This document shows, in pieces, positions 23,428 to 34,099 of a DNA stretch of 64,000 bases (its first letter is position 1; every line of letters begins with the position of its first letter). The DNA is from Ophioderma brevispina. Taxonomy: Eukaryota > Echinodermata > Ophiuroidea > Amphilepidida > Ophiodermatidae. The stretch spans positions 1-64,000 of the forward strand of contig JAMKCH010078985.1 in assembly GCA_023653785.1 (NCBI GenBank). Reading direction: 5' to 3'. The notes beneath the pieces were generated by a model. That model had not been told where the DNA came from. It was given only the letters and a program-made list of their open reading frames with translations, and did no database searches. The position numbers and the translations under genes were made by a program.

Positions 23428-23967
23428 GTTTCTCAAAGCAGCAGAATCAGATTCTGACGAAGAGGCCGATGATAATTATGAAATAGTGGAATCCAATGAA
23501 TTATTGAACTGGAGTACACGGCAACCCATGCCACTACCGAATGCTCGCATGATCCTGCCGGGAAAAACCTTCCATTACCCAAGAACAAGAAGAAGAAAGT
23601 TTGCTGCCTCCGGTAGTGCCTGTCAAACCACCACCACCAGAACCCCAGAGAAGTATATGAAGTAATGGACACAGAGATGATGATCAACTAGGGATAGGCC
23701 TCGAATGCCTACTCCGGGAGAAGAAGAACAGGAGGTGTATGAAGCTGTAGACCCTAGTGATCAGTACCAGGAGAGGTGTAAGAAGTTACAGAAGTGGGAA
23801 CGGGTGCGCCCCCTACAACCGGGTTTCCGGTTTGGAGGAAGACGATATCTATCAGAACGCACCTGCTGTTAAACACGGAGTCAATCCGGAAGTATCGCAA
23901 TTTGCCGGCAGATCGTGGACAGCAACCAATTAAGGAGGGTGGGTATGCTAAATGGCAGCTCAAATGA
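23428..23967 (+). CDS. exon(s) of a tyrosine-motif, proline-rich adaptor-like protein (frameshifted)
   Basis: An acceptor (TTTTTAATCTCAG) precedes an acidic, clearly protein-like frame. It begins FLKAAESDSDEEADDNYEIV (Tyr codon at 23477), then NWSTRQPMPLPNARM and LPGK. In shifted frames follow LPLPKNKKKK, LPPVVPVKPPPPEP (about 23604-23645), EVYEVMDTE (23650), MPTPGEEEQEVYEAVDPSD (Tyr 23738), DQYQE (23765), a V-stop-EV copy (23776) and EEDDIYQNAP (Tyr 23850). YxNx is the Grb2 SH2-docking pattern. PxxP stretches are SH3 ligands. The repeated (E/D)xYE(V/I/A) words suggest kinase substrates, as in LAT- or SLP-76/BLNK-type scaffolds. No SH2 domain is seen; a frame ends GGYAKWQLK-stop at 23967. At least four single-base indels are needed, so this is a pseudogene or error-laden sequence. 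The family is inferred only from motif style. Confidence 0.5.
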
Positions 23968-24365
23968 CCTGCATCCTTCAAGAACAATGATTGACTCAAT
24001 CACAAACTGTGAATTGTTTCGATTCATTTTGGTGGATACCTTTGAAACTTTCTGACAGTAAAATGTTAGGTATGGAATTCATTGATGATCATGTTGATGA
24101 AATCAATTACTACAGGTGCAAAGTGAGAACCCGATTTGTAGGAATAAGTCCTAGTGTAGGACAGACATGATAAAAATGTTATTGTTAAATAATTGTTCGT
24201 ACCGTGTGTGGTATTGGTGTGTTTGTGTAATGTTTTGGTGTGTGTGTGTCGCGTTCGTGTTTACCTCCAACCGAGGACACACACCTGACTTTTCACTATC
24301 TAAATGAGGACTTCGTTACAACCGAGGACGGTCCTCGCTTTTTGTAACGATTTAAATAATCTAAA

Positions 24366-24412
24366 TATGCAGTTTATTCCGTAATTTACTTTATAACGGA
24401 ATAACTGCATAT
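24366..24412. repeat. short palindrome
   Basis: ATGCAGTTTATTCCGTAAT pairs with ATAACGGAATAACTGCAT across a few bases of loop. It lies just before the satellite block and may be its border or a small foldback remnant. Confidence 0.7.
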
Positions 24413-24419
24413 AATTGGC

Positions 24420-26600
24420 AGTTTTATTGCAGTGATCTACTTGCCCCCATTGACTTAGGGTTAGGGCGAATGTCGAGTGATCTACTCGCCGCAGTGACTT
24501 AGGGTTAGTGCGCAAGCCGAGTTGATCTACTGCCCCATGACTTAGGGTTGGGTTAATTAGTGTTAGAGTTAGTAACCCTAACCTCTAACAATAACCCTAA
24601 CCCTATCACTGAAGCGAGTAGATAACTGGCTTTCCCCCCGCCCTAACCCTAAGTTCACTGGAGCAAATAGATCACTCGGCTTTCGCCCTAACCCTACGTC
24701 ACTGGTGCTAGTAGATCACTCGACTTTCCCCCGAACCCTAGTCACTGGGGCGAGTGATCACTCGACTTCGCCCTAACCCTAATACGGGGCAAGTAGATCA
24801 CGGGCTTTCGCTCTAACCCTAAGGCCTAAACAGTTAGCTAAGCGACTTTTACAGGCCCGGCGGCGCAACTAGTTTTAACCTTTTACCCCATATTTCCCTC
24901 ATTCTTCAGCCCCTGCCCTCTTTAAGGGGCTATCGGTCGGCGACGCTAAAGGCCAGTTATAATAGATAAATATTAATAGTAAATTGTATAGGCCTGCGGC
25001 GCAATCTAGTTGGCTAAGCGTTCTTTAATCTGCTGTGGCGCATCGAGTTGGCTAGCGATCTTTGGCCTGCGGCGCAATCTATTGGCTAAGCGTCTTTATA
25101 GGACTGCGTCGCAATTTAGTTGGCTAAGCGATCTTGATAGGCCTGCGGCGCAATCTATTTTGGCTAATTACCCTAACTCTAACAATAACCCTAACCCTAA
25201 GTCCACTGAAGCGAGTGATGATTCCTCGGCTTTCGCCCTAACCTACGTCACTGGGGCAAGTAGACCACTCGGCTTTCGCCCGAACCCTAAGTCACAACTG
25301 GGCAAGTGATGATCACTCGCTTTCGCCCTAACCCGAGTCACTGGGGCAGTAAGATCACTCGACTTTCGCCCTAACCTAAGTCACTGGGGCGAGTAGATCA
25401 CTGCTTTCGCCCAACCCTGAAATCACTGGGGGCAAGAGATACTGTGCTTCGCTCTAGCCCTAAGTCCCTAAACAAGTTATGTAAGCGACTTTACAGGCCT
25501 GCGGCGCAAGCTAGTTACCTTTTTAACCCCATAATTTTCCCCATTCTTCAAGCCCTGCCCTCTTTAAGGGGCTATCGTCTGCGACGCTAGCCAGTTATAT
25601 AGATAAATATTAATTAGTAATTTATATGCCTGCGGCGCAACTAGTTGGCTAAGCGTTTTTTATAGGCCTGCGGCGCAATCGATTTGGCTAAGCGATCTTA
25701 TAGGCCTGCGGCGCAATCTAGTTGGCTAAGCGATCTTTATAGGCCCTGCGGGCGCAATCTAGTTGGCTAATTAACCCTACTCTTAACAATAACCACTAAC
25801 CATAAGTCACTGAAGCGAGTAGATCACTCGGCTTTCGCCCTAACCCTAAGTCACTGGGGCAAGTATATCACTCGGCTTTCCGCCCTAACCCTAAGTCACT
25901 GGGGCAAGTAGTCACTCGGCTTCAGCCCTACCTAACCCTAAGTCATTAGGGCGAGTAGATCACTCGACTTTACAGCCCTAACCCTAAGTCACTGGGGCGA
26001 GTAGATCACTCGCTTTTTCGCCCTCACCCTAAATCACTGGGGCAAGTAGATCACGGGGCTTCGTCTAACCCTAATCACTAAAACAGTTAGCTAAGCGTTC
26101 TTTATAGGACTGCCGGCGCAAGCTAGTTAACACTTTTACCCCATAATTTCCCTCATTCTTCAAGCCCTTCCCTCTTTAAGGGGCTATCGGTCTGCGAGCT
26201 AGCGAGTTATATAGATAAAAATATTAGATTCGTACATTTTTATAGGCCTGCGGCGCAATCTAGTTTGGTAGCGTTTCTTTCTAAGGCTGCGGCGCAATCT
26301 AAGTTGGCTAGCTATCTTTTATAGGCCTGCGGAGCATTCTAGTTGGCTAAGCGTTCTTATATAGGCCTGCGGCGCAAGCTAGGTAGCTAATGCGACTTTA
26401 TAGCCTGCGGCGCACCTTTTTAAAACAACTTTATAACCCCAACATATTTCCCCTCCTTCTTTAAGCCCCTTCCCTCTTAAGGGGCTATGGTCTGCGACGC
26501 AACCGGTATATAATATAAAAAAATATTAGATTAGTAAAATATTGATTATAAATTTATTGCCTGCGGCGCTACGAACAGTTTTACTATCAAATAAAAACAA
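24420..26600. repeat. higher-order satellite of telomere-word (44 bp) and GGCCTGCGGCGCAA (39 bp) repeats
   Basis: Two interleaved tandem families. One is about 44 bp: GTCACTGGGGCAAGTAGATC, then ACTCGGCTTTCGCCCTAACCCTAA. It ends in two copies of CCCTAA, complement of the animal telomere TTAGGG. The other is about 39 bp: ATAGGCCTGCGGCGCAATCT, then AGTTGGCTAAGCGATCTTT. A unique segment of about 120 bp with CCCTCTTTAAGGGGCTATCGG occurs near 24885, 25525, 26135 and 26437. The order [segment, 39-bp block, 44-bp block] recurs with a period of about 600-640 bp, the last copy being shortened. The monomers contain small inverted repeats (CGAGTAGATCACTCG). Confidence 0.92.
24440..24600. repeat. head-to-head inversion of the telomere-word array
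   Basis: Up to about 24560 the array reads in the TTAGGG sense (GACTTAGGGTTAGGGCGAA). After GTTAGAGTTAGTAACCCTAACC it reads in the CCCTAA sense for the rest of the block. The junction is palindromic. Confidence 0.85.
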
Positions 26601-27560
26601 CGATTATATAGAAAAAAATATTAAGATTAGTAAATATTGATTAGTAACATATTAGATTAGTAAATTTATTGGCTTGCGGCGCTAGACAGTTAACTAATCA
26701 CAATAAAAATGGAGCGCCTTAACCCTCCCCACCCCAACCCCCCAACCCCCACGGCGATTACGCTTATCAATTTTTCACTTTTAAAAGGTCATCCGAGGTT
26801 CAAATCCATTAATATTTATGAAATTACCTCAGAAATATCAAAAAATCTCATAAATATTCCATAGGCCTAAATTTTCTAAAGACGTTTTTTCTGTTAAATT
26901 GTGTGTCCCTCGTTTTGGCGGTCACACAAGAGGGTTTGTGTGTGCGTGGTGTGGGCGTGTGGTGTGTGTGTGTGTGGTGGGGTGGTGGGAGTGGTGTGTG
27001 TGTGTGTGTGACAGACTTATATATAGATGTATTATGTCAGTACTTATTACACAGCTTTTTTTTACAGTTATATGCAAGGGCGGAAACTCAGAAATCAGGG
27101 ATGTAAATGTTTTAAATTAAAACAAACAATTTGCACTGTCATATATTTATCTAAATTGTGTCTAAAGTGTAATTTCTATAATGCAACATAATAGCTACAT
27201 TTAGGGACTATGGCTATTCTACTTTTATATTTCAGTTGTCGATTACACCATATACTAATTCTAATCTAATCTTAATACATACCAATTTATTAAATTTGAA
27301 CTGTCCTTTCATAATTCTTATTTATCAAATCCATATGTAGAGTTTCGTGGTGGGCCCTCTATACTTCATTGGCAGATGCTACCTTTTGACCTGCTTCCAC
27401 TCATCGCATAGGTGCTGCATCTATGCACACAGCATGTGTGAAAGACTACCATCGTCATAGACTATAATAGCCCACCATGTCAGTGATTCAATGATCTTTT
27501 TCTGTAACATGCAATGGCATGCTTCTGGTTATGGCATGGCATGGACTTTAATGACCAGAT
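26601..27560. other. intergenic DNA with a GT microsatellite
   Basis: The plus strand at 26930-27010 is GTGTG/GTGGGG-rich. A word GAGGTTCAAATCC near 26795 resembles a tRNA B box, but no cloverleaf surrounds it. Nothing else is recognised. Confidence 0.5.
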
Positions 27561-27567
27561 TCACTAA

Positions 27568-27924
27568 GACACTTCAGTGATTTATCTGACAGAGTCAAAA
27601 TATTTGAAACTTTGCAGGAATAGCTTAAAAAGTCCAAGGATAACTGTATCAGTTTCATAAGCTACATTTCCAACTGACAATTCACAGAAAAGGGATGAAA
27701 ACGGCAATGTTCAAAGATATGAATCCCCAATCAATTACGTGCTTTATTTATTGTCCGTACGGACAGTAATGACTAAAATTTCCGATTTTGTCCTTATTAG
27801 GTTGCTTCTGTTCCTATCATTTGCAGGGTATGTAAGAATACCTGTACTTGTTACAAACACGCAAACATCTGAATTTTGATGATTTTTTTCGATGTTCTGA
27901 TTTAGCAAATCACTGATAGTGCCT
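27568..27924. mobile_element. MITE family M3, copy 2
   Basis: Direct diverged copy of the element at 3015-3391, sharing CAGTGATTT ends, CAATTACGTG, CCTTATTAGGTTGCTTCTG and TTAGCAAATCACTGAT. Its right-hand TTAA (27925-27928) is also the left-hand target of the adjacent M1 element, so one TTAA MITE inserted in the target duplication of another. Confidence 0.65.
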
Positions 27925-27929
27925 TTAAA

Positions 27930-28290
27930 AGGCTGACTCAGAGATTTCCCATGAGGACGCACTCAATTTTCAAACAAATCATGTTTTTTGCATGTACATA
28001 ATGCTTGTCCATAATACTTATCATTGTGTGAAATTACAAAGCTCAAATCGAAGTCCTTCATATAGAAAATCACAACTTTGTTATAAAATTCCGCATCTGG
28101 AATTTTTGTTATAAACGGTATCCTATGGCACTGTTATACTGTGCATAATGCATGAAAACGGAATATCTGATTCATCTCTAACTTTGAAATTGGAATTGAG
28201 CATTATAGTTGACAATCTTTAGTTCTTGATGACTATTTTTAATTACGGAACTAACCAAAAAATTATATTTCAAAATCTCTGAGTCAGCCT
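27930..28290. mobile_element. MITE family M1, copy 1 (TTAA target)
   Basis: Terminal inverted repeats AGGCTGACTCAGAGATTT match exactly at both ends. TTAA flanks occur at 27925-27928 (one extra A before the end) and 28291-28294. It is about 360 bp and non-coding. The related copy at 31822 shares GCATGTACATAAT.GCTTGTC and TCACTGTGTGAAAT-like interior words. Confidence 0.75.
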
Positions 28291-28424
28291 TTAACTTTAC
28301 CTTACTCTAACCCAATACTAACCCTGCATAGTCATACTTAGCAAATACCAGCTTTGCATACTCAGATGGTATGTGACACAACTATCAAAAGGATGAACAC
28401 ACTGAGGTAGATTTTTCAGACTTC

Positions 28425-28850
28425 CATTTCATAATCATAATCATAATCAATGAGATTTTTTAAGTGCCTCTTATTTAGGCAAAGTGCTATATAGAAGAAA
28501 AAGAAAGAAAAAACTATAAATTAAGGAAACGGTGAGATTTCGGTTGGCGTCTAAAAGTGGTTATGTTGTCTTGGTTACGGAGCTCAAAGGGTAAGGCATT
28601 CCAAAGGCGGGGAGCAGCGATGGAAAGTGCCCGATCACCTGCCATCTTCCTGGAACGAGGAACATCAAAACTGACAGCAGTGCTGGAGCGAAGAGAATAA
28701 AGGAGTCTGGCGGACATGAAAATAAGATGACATAGGCCAGGACGAATGAACGAAAAGCTTTATGGGTTAAAAGAAGAAATTTGAAATGGATCCTTTGGGC
28801 AATGGGCAACCAATGAAGAGACTCTCAAAACGCAGGATGACAATTCACTT
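28425..28850 (-). pseudogene. 3' end of an L2/CR1-type non-LTR retrotransposon
   Basis: The minus-strand frame from about 28717 reads LRSSTAVSFDVPR, GDRALSIAAPRLWNALP and LRNQDNITTFRR. This is the characteristic carboxy-terminal block of CR1/L2/Rex-like reverse transcriptases, ending at a stop near 28514. A shifted frame upstream (28809 down to about 28720) reads PIAQRIHFKFLLLTHKAF, the segment that normally precedes it. The 3' tail is a short tandem (ATTATG)n at about 28429-28459, as expected for this clade. Everything upstream of about 28850 is missing, so this is a typical 5'-truncated insertion. Confidence 0.85.
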
Positions 28851-28860
28851 AAAGCCAGGA

Positions 28861-30120
28861 TCAGTCATTTTTTCCTAATTCAAAATGCCTATTTTGTCTC
28901 TAAATTGCTAGTGTTAGGTCATATCAACAACTTATGTTACTGTTCTTTGTGAAAACAGACAGCTAGTTAAGCATTTAAAACAATCTTGTAGATGCCATTT
29001 ACGACTGTTTCTAGATGTAAAAAAAAGTTGGATCCCGACTTTTATTAGTAAACAAAGCATAAAATCATCATTACTTGACAAATACGGCGTGTTACACTTA
29101 ACCACTTACAGGAATCTTTTCTGCACCAATTTCCACTACTATTACTCAGCAGTACCTCATAATTTCTTTATTCAGTGTGTAAATATTTTATTTTGGCGAA
29201 AAAATACTGCTAAGGTGACAAAAAAACTCGGGTGAGCGGACTTTTCAAGTAGAGTTGGTCGGTCAGTCGAATTTTTCTTTTTTCTTTTCTGGAGGTCAAA
29301 ATTGGCCTAAAATAGCCCAAAAATCTGAAAAATCTGGAGAAAAAAGGAAAAATTTCTCCTACAAAATTAGCCAAAATTTATAAATTTGGTCTAAAAACAG
29401 GCTGATTTTTTACATGATTTTTGGAAAAACTAAAAAAAAAAAAATCTGCAAAACTGGGTTGGGCCCATAAAACATGGGGTTTTTATTCACCTAATGGCCA
29501 AAAATGCGACTACATTGATGTAAAGCTTGAAAAATCATAGCGATGCATATGTTATTGCAAATGGAATTTGTATGGAAATTTTAGTGTACCAGTACTACTT
29601 GTCTGAGCAACCTCAAGCTACACGAGCTCTCGATATTGCACAAGTCAAAGACAAGTGCAATATTGTTATAGCAAGTGCAATATATTTTTGTATCACCCAA
29701 AAAATCAATTGTTTTATAATAATATGAAGGTGACTTAAGTAATTAGCATTCAAATAATATATCGGTAACAAACAATTTTTAAAATTTATTATGGTAAGTC
29801 CTAAGCTGTCTATAATTACAGTTATTCAGGTTCAGGTCTACTTCCAAGCAGCTTGAAAGTCTTATGGCATTTTAAGGTGCAAACTTAAAATATTGACCAT
29901 TTTTAGTGTTATGGGTGATTTAACAATATGTATTTTGTAAGCCTACTTTTCATTCATCCTTGTGTATATAGCAAACCACACAGTGTTGTCATTGTCTGTG
30001 TGGAAGCCATCTTAGATGGTTAGGTTTTCTTGCAATAATGTGCTGGCCAGCACCAATGAAGCAAGCTTGGTCTAATCAATTTAATATTATTGTATGCTAC
30101 AAGTTTCTGTATACTACCAT
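28861..30120. other. AT-rich intergenic DNA
   Basis: No gene signal. Around 29290-29460 there are irregular AAATCTGGAAAAA words (an A-rich degenerate repeat). Confidence 0.5.
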
Positions 30121-30127
30121 TACTTAA

Positions 30128-30476
30128 AAAGTGCAACAAGAGATTTTGAGGCACCCAAATTTTGTGTCATAGTAATTTTATATAGACTAGACACTCAAAA
30201 GCTTTCTTACCTTGTATTTGGCTACAGAAATGTCTTAAAAGAGAGAAAAGGGTGATTATGATTTGCTTATATTTCAATATAAAACAGAGCTGAATTTCGT
30301 ATTTGGCTCCAATACAAACGCAATTACACTTTTCAAATTTTTTGGACCAAAGGAGCATTTCTCAGCTTAATCCTTTCAGATGGGGATGTTTTTGATGGAA
30401 AGCTTTACATCTGGGCAAAATCAGTACTTTTAATTTTTGTAGGGACACCTGATATGTGAAATCTCTCGTTGCACCT
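30128..30476 (-). mobile_element. MITE family M2, copy 2 (inverted)
   Basis: Ends are GTGCAACAAGAGATTTT at the left and AGGTGCAACGAGAGATTTC read from the right. TTAA lies at 30124-30127 and 30477-30480. The interior is the reverse complement of the copies at 13999 and 54741 (for example GCGTATTTG-type words appear as CAAATACGAAATT / GTATTTGGCTCC). Confidence 0.72.
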
Positions 30477-30913
30477 TTAATAATAAGCTACCCACCATAA
30501 ACCAAATAAGAATTAAGTACAGTGCTAAAAATCACGCAGTACAAATGGAAGCTCTTGTGGAAGCTCCATTTTATCTTTAGCACTGATATGGGAATTGATG
30601 TGTGCCCATGGGAGTACTCCAGCATTTTGGGGCAGATTTTCAAACACTACCAGCTACAGAACTGCTTTGGAGACATTTTGGTCTCACAGGCTGGAACAGA
30701 GGGGTTAGTTACTTAATTGTCACAAACAAAAGCTTTGGAACTGACGACGACTTTTCATTCATTTTGAGGTATTTGAAACAAAATTTGGCAATAACAGCTT
30801 CTTACATAAAAGGTGGGCTCTCAGGGACTTAACAACTAATAGGCCTATAGCCTAAAATGGGAGTCTGTGGAAATTAAAATCCGTCCTGAAAAAAATGAGG
30901 GTTTAATGGGTGA

Positions 30914-31313
30914 CACATAGAGGGCCTTCCCTAGAAGGGGGGGTGTGACACCCCCATTTACAGAATTCTGTCGGCAAAATGTTGTCTTGTTGGTATACTG
31001 TAAAATAAGATGCAAGTGGAATATTGTAATAAATAACTATTGGTACTGATGTTACTACTTCCCATTGCTATATGCAGTAATATAAAAATAGTATAATTTG
31101 AAAAAATTGTGTACGGATAATTGGTCTCTCTCCCTTCCCACACCTCTGATTTTTTCACTTTTATTTTGCCGCCATGTAACAATTGCAAAAAAAATGTTAT
31201 GGGGCGAGCGAGCAAGCGGAACATTTTTTGAAATTGTGTCCGGCAAATGGACAGTTTTGTCGCCAAGACGACACAACACCCCCCCTTAAAGATGGTCTGG
31301 GAATGCCCCTGGA
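30914..31313. mobile_element. possible DNA element with CCAGGGGCATTCCC ends
   Basis: Left ACACATAGAGGGCCTTCCCTAG and AGGGGGGGTGT pair imperfectly with the right end read inverted (GTGTCCAGGGGCATTCCCAG and AAGGGGGGGTGTTGTG). The interior frames show no transposase motif. Ends are degenerate. Confidence 0.4.
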
Positions 31314-31821
31314 CACATACCCATACCATCTTTTGATGTGAATAACCACCCAGAAACTTATTTGTGCTGTTTGGTTGAGCCGTGTTTAAATATTGTTTTT
31401 TTCTGGTATAATTTAAATAATACAAATCATAATATACACATTACCGTGTTGAGTGTGACTCTACACATCACATTCTGTAAAAAATCAGTACAAAACTAGT
31501 TTATGCAAAAAGAAATCAACTTGTAAAATATATTTTCAAGTTTTTATAAATATTTTCACAATAAAACACTGCCGATACAAATGAAATGGTTAATTATATT
31601 TAATGCATATAATTAGTTTGAAAATAGTGCTGTTACATTGGTATAAAAAATATAAACTTAAAAAAAGAGACCAAAAAAACTGTGGCCTGGGGGAAAGGCC
31701 AACTGTGGCAATTTCCAATTTCCACTGCAACATCAACTATCTACTGCAATTTTTAATTAACTAGTAATGTTAAGAGTTATTTATTTATGAAAAAGGACCT
31801 GTAGTTGTTCAAATTCATTAA

Positions 31822-32171
31822 AGGCAGCCTCAGAGATTTCCAGATGAGGGGTCCTCAATTTTCTAACAAATCACATTTTCTTTGCATGTACATAATAGCT
31901 TGTCTACATACTAATCACTGTGTGAAATGGCCAAGTTCAATTGATGTCCTTCATGTAGAAAAATCACAACTTTGTAACAAAATCCCTGATAATTGTTGTT
32001 ATGCACAGATGCTAATGGTCTGTTCTACGATACCTAAATGTTTTCTACATCAAAACGAAAAACTGTGAAAAACTACGAAATCAAGCCCATGGAGGTGAGA
32101 CTTTAGTTCTACAAGCTAACGTTTAACGTTTTAATTAATCACTAAAATATTCAAAATCTCTGAGTCAGCCT
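31822..32171. mobile_element. MITE family M1, copy 2
   Basis: Left end AGGCAGCCTCAGAGATTT, right end AGGCTGACTCAGAGATTT (read inverted). TTAA at 31818-31821 and a mutated TTTG at the other side. The interior aligns with the copy at 27930 (TTTTGCATGTACATAATA, CACTGTGTGAAAT, TCCTTCATGTAGAAAAATCACA). Confidence 0.72.
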
Positions 32172-32371
32172 TTTGGTATTATTTTTATTATAAATAATCA
32201 ATCAATTTTCTGAAATGAAGTAAAAAATACTTTATTGTAACAATAAAGTTTTATGAAACCCAGAGTAAACTTGAAGATAGATTTCAAGGAAATTCTATTG
32301 GTTTCTCTTTGCATAATCTTCTCTCTTGAAATACAAGTTGGATACATTTTATTCTTTTTTCCCTCAAGACA

Positions 32372-33340
32372 GTCAAGATGGAAAAAATCAAATATTTTAT
32401 ATACAAAACCAGTCTACTAGATAAGTAATCAAGTATTTGGTTTTTTTATAACTTTTAAGGGTTTGACTTTTCGTGTCATGTTTTCATTGTAATTAGTTTA
32501 TTATTCAGTTGGAGAAATATACTCGTTTATGAAGAGAACGAAGAAGTTGATTCAGATTTCAAAATTGGTTATTGTTTCAAAATGTTTATTTGATGGTACT
32601 TAATTGTTAATGCTCCTCTGTTAAAAGATTGGGATAATATTCAATATCTTAGAAACCTTCATGTTCTGCCAAAATACAAGGAATTGGCTAAGAAGTGGCA
32701 AAATAGAAAATAAGCCAAAATGGATCCAATCGAAGAGCATAGCAAATAGCCTTAATTATGACTAGATGTTTCCGGTCAATAACCTGGGTGCCGTCAATGG
32801 AAAGCATTTTTTTTAAATAGAATTTTAACATTTGGAGTACACATAGTTCAGATTTCTTTGAGGTCTTGACGTAGCATACAATTAAGGACTGCACAGAATG
32901 ATGGAAACTTTTTTTTTTTTTTTTTTTTAGTCAAGAGGGAAAAAATAAAATAATTTTATATACAAAACCAGTCTAATAGATAAGTAATCAAGTATTTGTT
33001 TATAACTTTTCAAGGTTTTGACTTTTCGTGTCATGTTTTCATTGTAATTAGTTTTATTCAGTTGTAAGAAATATACTCAGTTTATGAAGAGAACGAAGAA
33101 GTTGATTCAGATTTCAAAATTGGTTATTGTTTCAAAATGTTTATTTGATGGTACTTAATTGTTAATGCTCCTCTGTTAAAAGATTGGGATAATATTCAAT
33201 ATCTTAGAAACCTTCATGTTCTGCCAAAATACAAGGAATTGGCTAAGAAGTGGCAAAATAGAAAATAAGCCAAAATGGATCCAATCGAAGAGCATAGCAA
33301 ATAGCCTTAATTATGACTAGATGTTTCCGGTCAATAACCT
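32372..33340. repeat. direct duplication of a roughly 415-bp block (A) around block B and poly-T
   Basis: Block A (32372-32790) recurs at 32930-33340 with few differences, both ending GATGTTTCCGGTCAATAACC. Block B (32785-32909, starts TGGGTGCCGTCAATGG) is joined directly to A in the first copy. A run of about 18 T separates the copies (32911-32928). No open frame is shared. Confidence 0.92.
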
Positions 33341-33662
33341 TTTGACAAGATGTTTCTATGGCAAAACTGAGTTTGAGACTTCAATTATTTTTCTAGGTGA
33401 CGTCCTAAGAGATTTAGCCGGTGTCACGAAATACAGTGTCTGTGTGTGAGTTTCCTACCACCCATTTTAATAGCCAAATTGTGCTCTTCATTGAGTGCTG
33501 TATATGCATCACTTGTTTCAGCACTGTATCCAAATCCTCATATGCAAGGTAACAGTTTGACCATTTTGACATGGTAGCTATGGCACTCTCATGGGGAAAC
33601 TTGAGAATCTTTTCACCGGAATATACAAAAGGGACAGTGACTCAGCTAAGTGCTAACACCCC

Positions 33663-33787
33663 TGGGTGCCGTCAATGGAAAGCATTTTTTTTAAATAGAA
33701 TTTTAACATTTGGAGTACACATAGTTCAGATTTCTTTGAGGTCTTGACGTAGCATACAATTAAGGACTGCACAGAATGATGGAAACT
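33663..33787. repeat. second copy of block B, separated from A by 322 bp
   Basis: This is the same 125-bp block as 32785-32909. In this copy A and B are separated by 33341-33662, which is absent from the first copy. The junction bases CC are shared, so the first copy is most simply a 322-bp deletion with microhomology. Confidence 0.88.
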
Positions 33788-34099
33788 TCCAAGCTCAAGA
33801 CTCTGCAATGCTATCTGTGATGTTGTTGGCATGGCATAGTGGGTTTCTGGGTTGTGAGCAGCATGCTGAGGCCTAGGTTGTTATGTCCCTGCTTTGTTGA
33901 ACCTTTTTGATATTCGTAACCACGTAAGCTCTAAACAGAGTGATGGACAAACATGGAAATTGCTTACAGGAATCAGCAGACTGTCACCGTCAGAGGCCTG
34001 GTACTTGTCTGATGCAATCCACTAGGAATGCAATGAACACTTTGAACCTAAGGTTTACAAGTTAATTTTGTCTTATATGGCTGACATTGACTCAAAAGG

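Noticed and set aside
25010..25309. 99-codon frame in the satellite
   Set aside because: Lies entirely within the 39-bp and 44-bp repeats and does not persist in the other super-units.
24420..26600. A true chromosome end
   Set aside because: No uninterrupted (TTAGGG)n array. The telomere words occur only as two copies per 44-bp monomer and sequence continues on both sides.
26790..26803. tRNA gene suggested by a GGTTCAAATCC B-box word
   Set aside because: No A box, anticodon arm or acceptor stem pairing could be found around it.
33340..33662. An intron lost from the first duplicate (processed copy)
   Set aside because: Borders are not GT-AG and the flanks are non-coding, so a microhomology deletion or an insertion is simpler.
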